Below, piece by piece: positions 13,725 to 26,595 of a stretch of 64,000 nucleotides of DNA; the stretch's first letter is position 1; each line of letters begins with the position of its first letter. Origin of the DNA: Lepidurus packardi (lineage: Eukaryota > Arthropoda > Branchiopoda > Notostraca > Triopsidae). The notes below the pieces were generated by a model. The model worked only from the letters and a program-made list of their open reading frames with translations. It was not told the origin of the DNA and searched no databases. A program made the position numbers and the translations under genes. The stretch lies in assembly GCA_023053545.1 (NCBI GenBank), contig JAKZAN010000002.1, positions 423,501-487,500 of the forward strand, in the 5' to 3' direction.

Positions 13725-15638
13725 TTTTATTTGAGAGTCCCATCTGATTTGAATAGCGCGCGCTACCGAATCGGCCGCAAATGGGCTCTGCCAAGCTTAC
13801 AGCCTCATCTTGCGTCAGTCGCGCTCGCGCAACCCGAACGTGGTGGATATGGAACCTGTTGTTGTGGTTAACTTTTAGGATAGTTGCGTTTTTAAGCGAA
13901 GTTTTCATATCTTACTCTATTTTTAATTACGCACAATATTCCTGTTCAGCATAGCAGCTTTTGGGTTCGACTTTATGCATTATTGTACTCGTCATTATAT
14001 ATCCATATATTTCCCATTATATATTATACGATATATCCTTAGGGATATCCCTTATAAAATCCCCGGTCAACTGGGAATTTTGGAAGTAATTGCCCTATCT
14101 AAGCGAAGTAATAGGCTGAAAATGAGAGGATTGGCCAAAACAACGAACAAGCAGTGCCATTGGCCAATTTGCAAAGTCCATATAGCGATCAGTAGTTTCA
14201 GTACTGTACAAGTTTCGAGAAGGATTGCAACGGTTGTTTTCCTATTTTTTTGTTTTTTCCTTCTTCTCTTGTAAAATGTATCCCACCAAAAAGATTGCCC
14301 TAGCGCTTAGTTTTCCAAATCTGTTGGAATGTTTGTTCTCCAAAATAGTGGATTCTGAAAGTATTGAAATGGGATGTTTGGCTCCCCCGGAATTCTTTAT
14401 TTGCTTATTTGTTGTACTCGTTCATTCCCCTTAAAATCTAGTTTAAAAAATTTCCTTTTTATTGTACGATTTGTAATTTTAGAAGTAAAATACAAAATTC
14501 GGTACGTTTTTGCAAGATATTTGAAAAATCCGCTAAAGGGGTGTGGCCTCTACGAAAAGGACGAATCCTATTTGTGGAATGGGCCCAAAAGGGGCGTGGT
14601 CTCTTTTTCAATCTGGAAGAGAGTTTTCGGAGCTTTTTCCATAAGGAATACTGCAGGATCAAGGGCAAAAAAATTGAGAGCCTCGGCCGTTTTCCTGTTC
14701 CGAACCCCCCAGCTTGGTTTCCTAACCCCGATATTCACGCACGTGATGCTGAAGCTTCACAATTTCGAATACGAGTAGAGGAATCTATAGGAATCCGGGA
14801 ATGCATCAGGCACATAAATTTGGGCGAAAATTCTTTTTTCAGACGAAATGAAGTGGTTCGAAATTGCGCGGATTACAAAATAGTATTAACTTGTTTTCAA
14901 AAATTATACCATAAAATCTTATCATACCTAAAGTGACTTACTATGAACAAATTACTGGGGCTTTTCTCCCTCCTAAAAGACTTGGGAACGAGCTTAGAAA
15001 TGATTCAGCCAAGAAAAGAACAACAAACTTTCAATTCGCTTCAATTCGTTTAGTATCAGCTTTTGACTAGCAAAATCATACATGAACACTCTTTTTCATA
15101 AAATATTTTTTAAGTAAGGTTATCACGCTAAAATTTTTAGGACAATCACATAGGCCTCTTTTAATCTTGGAATCGGGTTTGGGGCTTCAACTGGATCTGT
15201 ATCCTTTAGAATTTCAAACTATGCTAATGCTTTCCGGGGATTCACTTCCGCTGCTGACCGTTTCATGACTTGGCTGGCATTGGAATGGAATTAAGGACAC
15301 TTGGGACATGCTCGGCAGTAGATCCGTATCATAGCGCTGAAATTCCCCATTTCCATGGACCCAGGATTGCGTCGAGATCACGGTTACTGTGGTCAAAGTC
15401 GAATCTGTGCGTCTTAGTTGCATTAACCAGACCTATAACAAAGACAAACAGAACTAAGAAATTGAAGTAAAAGTCTCTCCTTTGTTTACGAAGACAAGGG
15501 CTAAAATAACCCTTACAAACAAAGCCAAGCAAAGCCACACACAAAAAGCTCCCCACAAGGGCAGCCACTAAAATACAGCCACACGAGCCTTAAAGCGGTA
15601 TCTATAAAGAAAAACTCAAGACTCACACATCAAACTGT
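9759..15638. other. intergenic region without recognised genes
   Basis: It lies between the start of the neuroligin-like gene and the 3' end of the flippase, both on the minus strand, so it should contain the neuroligin 5' UTR and promoter. No conserved protein was recognised. A 153-codon minus-strand frame at 12744-13205 and plus-strand frames at 14374-14936 show no motif or splice logic. C16 lies at 12437-12452. A structured GC-rich element with a T/A homopolymer lies at 13685-13788 and is listed separately. Confidence 0.6.
13685..13788 (-). repeat. T10A28 tract joined to a GC-rich foldback, possible Pol III or SINE remnant
   Basis: A run of 10 T and 28 A (13685-13722) abuts a structured block. 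GAGTCCCAT (13735-13743) pairs with ATGGGCTC (13781-13788) with one bulge. Inside lies the 12-bp perfect palindrome TAGCGCGCGCTA (13754-13765). Read on the minus strand, the foldback is followed by a long T run, as in a Pol III transcript, and CGGTAGCGCG resembles a tRNA D-arm, but no full tRNA cloverleaf could be folded. Assignment as tRNA-derived is inference only. Confidence 0.35.
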
Positions 15639-18600
15639 TCATTTCTCGACTACAATAATTTGGGGTAAGGTTGAAGAACCGCAGGATGAAGGCGACGATC
15701 GGCCGGTTCCTAACTGCATGCTATCGAAAGACAATTTACCCGTTCGCTTCTGGGTCAACAACGAGACCGTACGATCCAATTTGCGTTTTAGGGCCACACC
15801 TGGCCTTATGTTCTAATCCAAGGATTCAACTTGTGTAAAGCGAACTCAAAAAGAAAACCAATTTCGCAAACAGAAAAGGGAAAGATGCTTTACGCACTTG
15901 GTGGACCAATACGCCATCCCCCACACTGTACGTTTCCCACACTCCCAGCAGCATGTCAGGCAGCAAGGAGAGGACCACCATAAGTAGAAACGCCAGCCAA
16001 ATAGTCCCCGAGGATAACATGGTTATGTACACCCAATAAAACGGCCAATTGTTCAGGTACTTTCTAGAAAAAGGAGTGTTTTTTAGTTACAACCAAGTGA
16101 AACGGAAGCAAAATGAAACAACTGACATGTAAAACCCCGAATAGACGAAGGTGAGTCCCACAAAACCCACTACGGAGATGAAAATGCAGAGCAGATAGAG
16201 CCATGTCCAGTACCTGGACTCTAACAGCAACTGCAAGAAAAATTCGCCCTTTCATTGTTTGAAAATAACTATGTACTGCAAAATTACTTTAAGGTTGACG
16301 ACAAACACCACAGCTTGGTACACCAAAGTCCCAAAGCTCCACAAATCTAAAGGTTGCCCATTCGCAAAGAAGGCTTGATCCCCTTCCCAAAGTAGTGTAG
16401 ACCCATAGTAGGCTACCAGCGAATGCCAAAGTCCTAAAACAACATAAAAAAATAGAAATTCACTCAAAAAAGCAAATGAAAAGAAAAAGTACCTAAAATA
16501 CTCCACTTGAAGAACTGAGCCCAGGACATGCGTGCATTCCCGGAAATATCCCTGTATAGATGTACGTTAGTGAGCAGCTGATCAGGCGAAAAGTTTTGCT
16601 CCAGTAATCCAAAGATTAAAATGGGTAGCGACGTAAAGAAAATGTTGAAAAACGTGAGGAAGAAGCTGTCGTACAACGGCTAACGCAAGGACCATGCAAT
16701 ACAAAAAAGAAAAACTTTCCTGAACGACCGAGCACTTGTTACGTGATTTAAGAGGAGATACCTGGGTTGAGTAAGCGCTGCAGAAAGCAAAGTAGACGAC
16801 GGGTGTAATGAAAGCCAAGTTTTTGTAGAAAAAGTATTGCACTAAGGTAGAGACGCGCCAGTAGTACCAATGCCCATGGACTAGCAGCACACGGCGTAGG
16901 AAACGGAACTTGGCAAAGGCAAAATCCGAGCATCGCACAGCTTGGCGTCCCTCCTTTCCCATTATTCCTATTCCAAAATGCAAAAAAGGTCAACTTAATT
17001 CAAAAATAAACGCTCTAAAGTAACTTTCATTTCGCGGCTGCAAGATCATTTCAACTTACATTATTCCAAGCCACTCTCCAACACGAAAGCGTTAATAATT
17101 AAGATAATAAAAGGCAAAATGAAACCAACCATAACTCAACTCACCTAATCCCACGTGTGCTTCCTGGATCATAGAAACATCATTAGCTCCATCCCCAATG
17201 GCAGCAGTAACCGGTTTAGAAGGAAATCCTTTAGCGAGCTTCACAACCTAAAGTACAATAAACAAATAAACACTGAAAACAAAAAACAAAAATGTAAAAA
17301 GCGCTTTCACCTCTGCCTTTTGGATGGGCGACATTCGACAACACACGACGCCAGTACAATACTGACACACTTCAGCCAAAATGTCCCGGTGGTGCTGCAG
17401 GGCCAACGCTAAGGACTCTCCATCAATAACTAAGCCAAATTGTTGCATAGGTTCATCCCAAATCTGCCTTCTGTTCAGCAAAAAGAACACCATTATTCAC
17501 TCGACGTCTTGCAAGACGCAGTTTTTCGAGAATGCCCTTTCCAATAGTTACCGCAATTTCCGTAACGTGATCTGGCACTGAACTGGGGATGATTGAGCGG
17601 TCAGCCACAGCTGTACTGTCCCTCTTTTGAAATGTCCGCACGAGAAGGAGACATTGACAGCAGTTTCCATCTTGTCTCCAGTTAAAATCCATATCTAAAA
17701 GAGAAAATCCTTTTACTAAACTATGCTTTGATCTTTTTTTGTTAAGAAAAGGGTGTAATTTGTACTTTAATGCCAGCAGCCCGCAAAGACTCTAACGTCT
17801 CCGGCACTCCATCCTGCAAACGATCTTCCACGCCCGTCGCTCCCAGTAAAACCAATTCTCTTTCCACTAATGAAAAAGCATGGGCCACTTCCCTTTCGCG
17901 GTCGGACAAAACCTGACGGGCCAGATTGTACTGCAAATCGAATTGTGCGAATTCTTCTGCGCTCAACTGCCTTTTCGCAATTACCAAGGTCCGCAAACCC
18001 AACTATATCGCCCAAAGAAAACAAAAAACATTATTTACAAGCCTTAGCCACGTCAATTTGAAGATAACCAAACGAGACAAATTGTTACCAGTGCATAATC
18101 CGTGACATGCCTCAAAGTATCTTCCGTGGGTCCCACAATGGAATGCGTGACAATAGCACTTTCAGCGCCTTTGCACAACAGCCAAATGGTCTCATCAGGG
18201 AACTCCATTATCACAGACATCCTTTTGCGATCTGGAAACATGAACATTCCTTATTTAGATCCCCAACCCGATCATAACCACTTGCTGCTAAAAGGAAAAT
18301 GCAGTCAAACAAGTCCCTGAATCCTTACCTGAATCAAAATCCAGGACATGCAACCGTTTATAGCGTCGAGTTTCACCCCGGACGGTTAAGATGCGTACAT
18401 CTTCTTCATCCCCATGATATACGATACCCAACCTACCCCAAAATAAGTAAATTAAATGAAAAGTGAGATTTGGGTCAATGGCACGTACCTAGTGCAGGCT
18501 TCGACTAAGGCCTTTTCATCCGGACTAGAGGCCTGGTACTCGTACTGGTCCTTGAACATAGGGCTTTCTTCCACAAAGGCACGGTTCACGTATGCTTCCA

Positions 18601-20097
18601 AGGAGGCACACGACGAAGGGTCGCCCGGTGTCACCGAACCATTCGTGGGAGCCGACTCTTTCCTGGGCTTGAAGAAAAACTTGGATTTGGGCACTCGCAG
18701 GTGATTAGCTTCCTCGGCAGGCTCATTCGGTTGCCGGCTCACACGAACGGTGTGGCACAAGGCCAAAACCACGAAAAAATCTTCCAACTCGGTCTGAAAA
18801 ACCCAAAATATCCCTTGTTCCTAAAACTATAACAAGGTAGGCATTTTTTTAAATGTACGTACAGTAAAATTCTGGACAGGTGAGTAACGGCGGTCGGACG
18901 CATCTTCAGGTTGTAGCAGCTGGCTGTTTTTTTCCATGTACTTAAGGCCATTGATGGAGCACTGCCGAAACTGCATCAGGTTTTCCGTCAAAGTCCCTGT
19001 CTTGTCCGTGAACAAATATTGCACCTATTCAAAATTTCGCCGGAAAATTAAAATTAAATGAAAATCTCCCTGTTGAGAAAATACATAAAAAATGGTAGGA
19101 ACATACTTGGCCCAGTTCTTCGTTCAAATCGGAGGAGTTGCAAATAGCAGCTTGGTTCGTCTCTTCGCACGTCAACTCTTGGTCCCACTTAAAAAACAAG
19201 GAGCCTAAAAACTTTTGGAGTTCTATTTTGGATGAAAAAGAAACACAATTATTCAACCTTTTCAACTCTAACAGAAAAGAAAAAAGAATACCTACCAAGA
19301 GTAACGTAGAGCGAGATAGGAATCACGTAGTTAAAAATGATCAAAAAGGAGAAGAAATCCTGAAGGACGCCTTTGAAAGTGACTACATGCTTGGATTCAA
19401 GCGACCAGTACCAAGGATGACCTACATCAAGAAGATTCTCGGTATTAAAAAAAAAGATTTTGCCGACGACCTTAGGAATTTTTTCATTTTTTTTTTTTAT
19501 TCTTATTATTGCTGTACCTTCAACTGCGCTTGATTCATAGGCGTACTTCAAAGCTGTACAAGTGCCCACTTGCACCAGGAGTAAAAACATGTAGAAAATG
19601 AGGAAGGCATTCATCGTCTTCTCAACGGTGGAGAATTTGTTGCTCGTCAGCTTGGAGTTTAACGCCATTTTCGCTTCGGGGCCGGTGTATACAGCGCAGC
19701 CTGTTTCCAAGAGCAATTAAAAACGTTCATTAAGGAAACCATAAAACGCTTTACAAAGGATTTGGACTCTTAGGACTCGGAAACTGATAAACTAATGACT
19801 GATAAAAAAAAAGTTCCAAGAAAACTCACCGTAGATATATTCCGTGTCTTTCAACCGCGAGCCTTTCAATAAAACGTTATCAGGTCCCAAGGAAACGCTA
19901 GCGATAGGGCCTTGGTGAGTGCTATTGCTGGCATAAACCTTCATTTTGCCCAGGAAGGTGTACAAATCTGCGGTGGGGTTCTGGCATTCAATGGCAGCGC
20001 AAAGAGTCGAAAGCGACGCTGGCGTATTGTACACTTTCGTCTCTTTGGGGCCATACCGTACCTTTGATGACAAAAAGAAACGAAATGATTTGGACTG

Positions 20098-20143
<46 letters not shown>

Positions 20144-21773
20144 CTGTACCTTCAAATTGGTTTCCCCATCCAAATTGGCGGTGGTGATACAGCACTTTCC
20201 TTCAGGATTGCTAGACGACAGCAGGACCAGATCACACGGAAAACCTTCATCGCGTCGGATCAGAACAATATCGCCCACTTGAATGGCCTTGGACTTGATT
20301 TTCTGTCGAGGAAAAAGCACAAATTGCCAATGGACAGTTGAATTGACCTCATTTGCATGACTATATTGTCCTATGCTCCTACCCACCCACCAAACTGGGT
20401 TAATTTTATTTATATATGATTATTAACTGTTCCTAACCGCTTCATAATAAATGAATAATAAATAAAAAACGGCAAAAATTCTTGGAAAAGGTGAACACAC
20501 CTTTAGATAAAAAAAAACAGTACAATGAACAATAAAGATAAGGCCAATTGGGGGCCTTGTTTCAGAAGCTTCAAAATGTCGAGATTAGAACGACGCCAAT
20601 CCTTGATAAGTATATGTTACACGAAAAAATGACCATATGCTTTTCTGTTGAAAAAGTATCCTATCATTGGCCCATTTTCAATCCATTTGGTTTTTCAGTT
20701 TTACCTGTAAACTTCCTTCCTTTACGATTTCTACGGGTCGCTGGTTAACTTCCTCGTCGCCTCGATGCCTGAGCCAATCTTCATAAGCTTGCTTGGCTGC
20801 CGTCACGCAGATAACGAAAATGAGTGGGAGCGTAGAAGTGCTGGGACTGACGGGACTGTCGATGCATAACTACATCAGTATTACCAAGAGATCCCCCTCA
20901 TTAGTCAATGAATTCATAAAAAAAAGACTGGGTTAAGTTCTGTAGGTACTTTACCTGGATAACAGCCACACACAGAAAGTAGAAATTGGCAATACGACGG
21001 AACTGTTCGAACAAATTCTTCGGGATAAAATTCCATATCGTGTACTAGAAAAAAATAAGACCAAAAATAGATAAAACTGCAGGCAAAATCAGGCGCGCAA
21101 TGCTTGAGAAACTTACTTTAGAGGTTTTGAGCTTGTTGTTGGGAAATGTTTGTGGCACGTACCCTCCTCCTGCTTGGCCAGGTGTTTGGTTGCCCACGTA
21201 AAAGAACCGATTGTTGGACGTCGTCTGTACTTTCTTTTTCTGCTCGCACCAAATCCAGCCCAGGAAAGTATAAAATGTTCAAAAGGATAATACCCCATGA
21301 ATAAAAAAATCCATGATCGTAGAATTAACAAAATAACAATAAAAGAACGGCCAGAAAAATCCAAATTTCCCTTCCAGTTCCAATGCAGAAAAACTTGGCT
21401 TAACCTAATCAGATCTTTACTTTCGCAAGCGGTAATCTCCGATTTGGAGCTCCGAGAAATTGCCATAACTCATGAACAATCTCCACACTTACGCATTCCA
21501 CTCCACATTTCCAAAGGTACGGACGAGATACGAACAAAAAACCGACCGATTCCAGAATTACTAAACTTATCTACATGGGAAGTGGGTTAGCGTTTGCTTA
21601 GCTACGGTTGCGGACACGATTGATAAGCAAAGCATCTACTAGACGAGTCCAAAATTTCCGAGCTACTCCTCCCCCCCCCCCCCCCCCCCTCAAAACAATA
21701 GTAAAAACAAAAATATTCAGAAAAGCAAAAAAAGTCTTACCAAAATTCGGCGTAAAAGTGCAGGCCATCCCAT
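15639..21773 (-). CDS. ATP11: P4-type phospholipid flippase, class VI (ATP11A/B/C family)
   Basis: Catalytic subunit of an aminophospholipid flippase, which moves phosphatidylserine/ethanolamine to the cytosolic leaflet with a CDC50 partner. The reconstruction has 23 exons and 1186 codons, close to the human proteins (about 1130-1180 aa). Exons: 21741-21773, 21117-21239, 20955-21044, 20705-20869, 20150-20302, 19830-20061, 19518-19700, 19296-19421, 19107-19222, 18863-19024, 18489-18793, 18329-18432, 18089-18231, 17766-18002, 17552-17694, 17311-17470, 17145-17247, 16762-16967, 16493-16679, 16288-16433, 16127-16230, 15898-16063, 15639-15812. All phases agree. Landmarks: [15 protein letters not shown] before TM1, DGETNLK (about residue 182), PISLY in TM4, phosphorylation motif DKTGTLTEN (Asp about 414), [55 protein letters not shown] and [10 protein letters not shown]. 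The 11-codon first exon is the least certain part; it was chosen because it gives phase 0 and an RR..L...VGN arrangement like ATP11C. Confidence 0.93.
20102..20140. repeat. A39 homopolymer inside an 88-bp flippase intron
   Basis: Thirty-nine consecutive A on the plus strand (T on the transcribed strand). They fill almost half of the intron 20062-20149 between flippase exons 5 and 6; donor and acceptor are intact on either side. Confidence 0.9.
21240..21740. other. first intron of the flippase gene, with C19 tract and repeat-like sequence
   Basis: The longest intron in the gene (501 bp, against a typical 55-120 bp). It contains C19 at 21671-21689. GCCATAACTCATGAAC near 21460-21476 resembles the CATAACTCCTGAAC core of the dispersed repeat seen at 49335 and 55660. 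No exon was recognised; an open frame on the plus strand here shows no known domain. Confidence 0.5.
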
Positions 21774-23492
21774 CGCGGATGGAAACAGAGACCATGCATT
21801 GAGCTTTACACGTTCCGAAGTCGATCCTGGCCTTTCAGCTGATACGAAATAAGTTACCAGACAATCGAGGAAGGTGTGGAAGGAAAAACTTTGTGGTGGG
21901 AAACAAAAGAAACAAACGTGATCACCTTGTGTGTGTGTGTGGCGGGTTCTTACACACTCGCAGCTCGTTTTAATTCCGCTTGGGCGTAATCACAACACTG
22001 ACAGCCAGGAAAAAACTACCCGGATAGGGATCAAAGATGCTAAAAGAACTAGGAAAACCTAGAAAACGGAGTTGACAAGGGGAAATAACTTTAGGAACGT
22101 CATGACTGATTTGGTACGTAAGCGACTGAAATAAAGCGGATCGAACAAAAGAAGGACTTACAATAAGTTTGTGAAAAGAGAAGTGAAAGCTGCTATCCGT
22201 TTCCCGAGTTTCCTGTCCGCTCCTGCCTCTTGTGTTGCGTTTACACTCACGCTCGAGAAGTGACTGAAGTACACGAGAACTTGGCCTTCCCGCTCCCAAA
22301 TCCCCACCTGGGTACTTTTTACACGGTTATGACGTCACGAACGACCTCTCTTATCCTTTTCTCCTGCTTTCGATTGTGCACAATCCTCTCTCGGCCTTCC
22401 ATCCCCGCCAGAAAAGATAAAAAAGATTTTTACCAGGTATTTTCTTAGGCCAGTTTCTCAAGTCTCTTACTCTTGTGGTGCAAATGGGGAATTTTGAGTT
22501 GGCGGATATAGAACGTGAAAAAGACCACGAAGAGATACACTCCCAGAGTCCCCCGATGCCTGGCACGGACTCGGTCGGAGGGAAAAACGGTAAACGTGAC
22601 CAGGCAGGCAAGAAGAAGTCTGACCAAGCAGACATTACTGCTATGATGTAGCTCGGACCGGTTGACAGCATTTCCAAAGAGCGGGGCAGGAAAGGAAGCT
22701 GAGAAAATTGTGGTCGGCTTTTGCAGTTCACGTTGTGGTGATGACGCGCGGTGTTTTTCTTCGGTTGCGAGTTCCACGCTTCTGCAGAGAGAATAAGGTG
22801 ATACCAGGGCTGGCTAAATTAAAAGCTGGCTCTCGTTATCTTGAGCGCTGCAATGTCAAGGTATACGTGCCACAAGAGAGATACGGACCATAAACATACG
22901 GAGCGATTCCCGGTGTATTGTACTGTAGGTAAGCCACCCTACGCGTACAAAACACTCAAAACGTCCCTTAATCAAACTCGCCACGTCGTCTAGGTCTTTA
23001 GAAGTCCGACAAGCATTTAATTATCTACATTGTAATCGCAATAAAAAGTAACGAACACATTACTGGCATTACCGCTTACTTCCAAAGCTAGATGCAAAAA
23101 GGGGTCAAGGTTAAAGTGACGAACAAAAAAACCTAAACTGGCGAATCTTCCTGCAATGACTTTCTGTTCACTTTCTCGCCAGAGAGTAGTAAGTTCCATC
23201 CTACAATGAAACTAAATCTCATAAAAGTTCGCTAAGCACGTGAAACTCACTTTCAAATACGCTAACCTTGGACTAGATGTCAATAATAAACAAATTTGAG
23301 TTTGTATACAGATTGCTAGCAACGCCATCACGTGGCATAAGTGCAATTCAAACGCAATTCAAACGGCTCAGGAGTAGGATTTCCCATATGCTTCATAGAG
23401 GGCGTTCCAGTACTATTTACTAGACCAAAACAGAAGGTGGGCGGTTGGGGTTGTGGATCTTGGACACATCAAGTGCTGCGTTAAAATACACA
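21774..23492. other. divergent intergenic region between the flippase and RagA
   Basis: It should hold the promoters of both divergently transcribed genes. A TGACGTCA palindrome lies at 22330-22337. CAGGGCTGGCT at 22805-22815 equals the left tip of the hAT element at 37206. An 11-bp tandem duplication GCAATTCAAAC lies at 23343-23364. Two minus-strand frames at 22351-22777 are open but unlike any protein known to me. No TATA box was assigned. Confidence 0.5.
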
Positions 23493-24893
<1,401 letters not shown>

Positions 24894-26595
24894 TGATTGG
24901 AGCTCTCTCTTTTTCGTTTCTAAAAAAATATTTTACTTTGGGGGGCTTTAAAAAACAGGGAAAAACCACTGTGAAATGAAGAAGCAAAATACATGTGATT
25001 GACCATTTCGATAACGTTTCTATTGGTTAGGTCAATGATTTATCCCTCTCTGTACACAAGTATAGGACCTATTTCTTGTTGTTTTTTTCCATATCATGGA
25101 AAAGGTGGGGGGTGAAGGCTTTACAAAATTTGTAAACCCGGGCAAGGAGGAGGGACAAGGAATATTACTGGTAGCAATTTACCAAGGCAGCTTTAAATGT
25201 TGTCTTGTATAACCAACCGTTCTCCCATCCCCCCCAAAAACACTCTCCCACTTTAGAAATAGAAAACTTTTTTAAAACCGAAAAAAAAAAACTCTTTCTT
25301 TTCCCAAGGGCCATTGTTTTAAATAATAATAATAATAATCATAAAAAAGAACAAGAGGCTCAACTTGTAACTCTGAACCTTTTCTCTTTTTTTTCAATCA
25401 TAGGGGTAAATTTTTCTTGCTAGACACTACTATTTACAAATGTGAATGTTGAAAATCACATGGGTTATTTCTTGTTGAAAGAGAATAAAATAGCCACCGA
25501 CACGGAAACGTTCGCTTAGATAGAAATTGGAAAGGAAAACCAGAAAAAAGATGGATGAGACAGTTGCAAGATCTGCCCAGTGGTGGCGACTCAAGCGGTG
25601 AAGACATAGTAAAAGAAGTCTCCCCCAATGAATCATTTTTTTGCTAATTTTGTTCCTACCCCCTTGTGCTCATTTTTTAAAAATTTCTGTAACTTTGCGT
25701 CATCTTTAAACTGTTTTTTTTCTTACTGATTTTTGAGGAGAGAAGACAAAAAATTATCGGTAGAAGAAAGTTAACTCTTGCAGTGCATTGGCACGTACTC
25801 TTTCCCTTTCCCTGACACGTTTTTTTTCTTTTAAAAGGACTAAAAAAAGAAAACACGTAGAGGGGTGTCAAATACTTTACGTAGCGAGAAAACGGTGGTA
25901 TCAAGGCCCGCCCCCCAATTCATTCAAGGGATATGGAATGCTTGAAAAATAAGTTAGAGCACTACCAATCGCGCTGGTTTTTGCTTTCTTTCAAAGGAAA
26001 ATAGGAAACACTCGTAACCTTTCTTTTTTTGTAAAGTTGAGGAGGGAGACCCAGCCATGATACGGACATGTGTGTTTTTCACACTCTTTTTCTTCTCGCA
26101 AGTTCCCTTACCCTCCAAACCCCCAGCTATTCATCCGAGTCCCTTTAGTCGGCCAAACATAAAAAAAGACGGGAAAACACACACACACGCACTTTGGAAT
26201 CAAACGCTGGGAGCACTACTACACACGTACGATTAAGTATTAAGTACACCTGTTCCACTTTAGGACGCCTCTCTGTCCCTAAAAAAGAGAAAAACAACAT
26301 TAAAAACACAATTACTTTCAAAACATTCGCAGACTTCCCAGCCTGAACATTTTTACCGCTGCGGCAAAGTAAAACTGAAAACGACCAGCCCGATTGGCGA
26401 CAAGAATGAATTTAGCCAATAGAGACCAGACGAACGAGGACAACAATGAATCAGCTTGAGCCACTGAAGTCAGCTAGAATGAATTTAGGCAACAATGAAA
26501 AGGCTCAGGGCTACTTTGGCTTCGAATAAAAACGTAGGGAACTTGGAACAGTGTATTGGGAAAAAATAGTCCGACTATTTTTCATTTTTTTGTCA
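24894..26595. other. convergent intergenic region downstream of RagA and the GCK-III kinase
   Basis: It contains the 3' UTRs of two convergent genes. No conserved ORF was seen. Near its right end AGAATGAATTTAG occurs twice about 75 bp apart (near 26404 and 26477), and AACAATGAA occurs at 26442 and 26491. Confidence 0.5.

Noticed and set aside
14374..14936. Two overlapping plus-strand frames of about 130 codons
   Set aside because: They overlap in different frames and show no conserved features.
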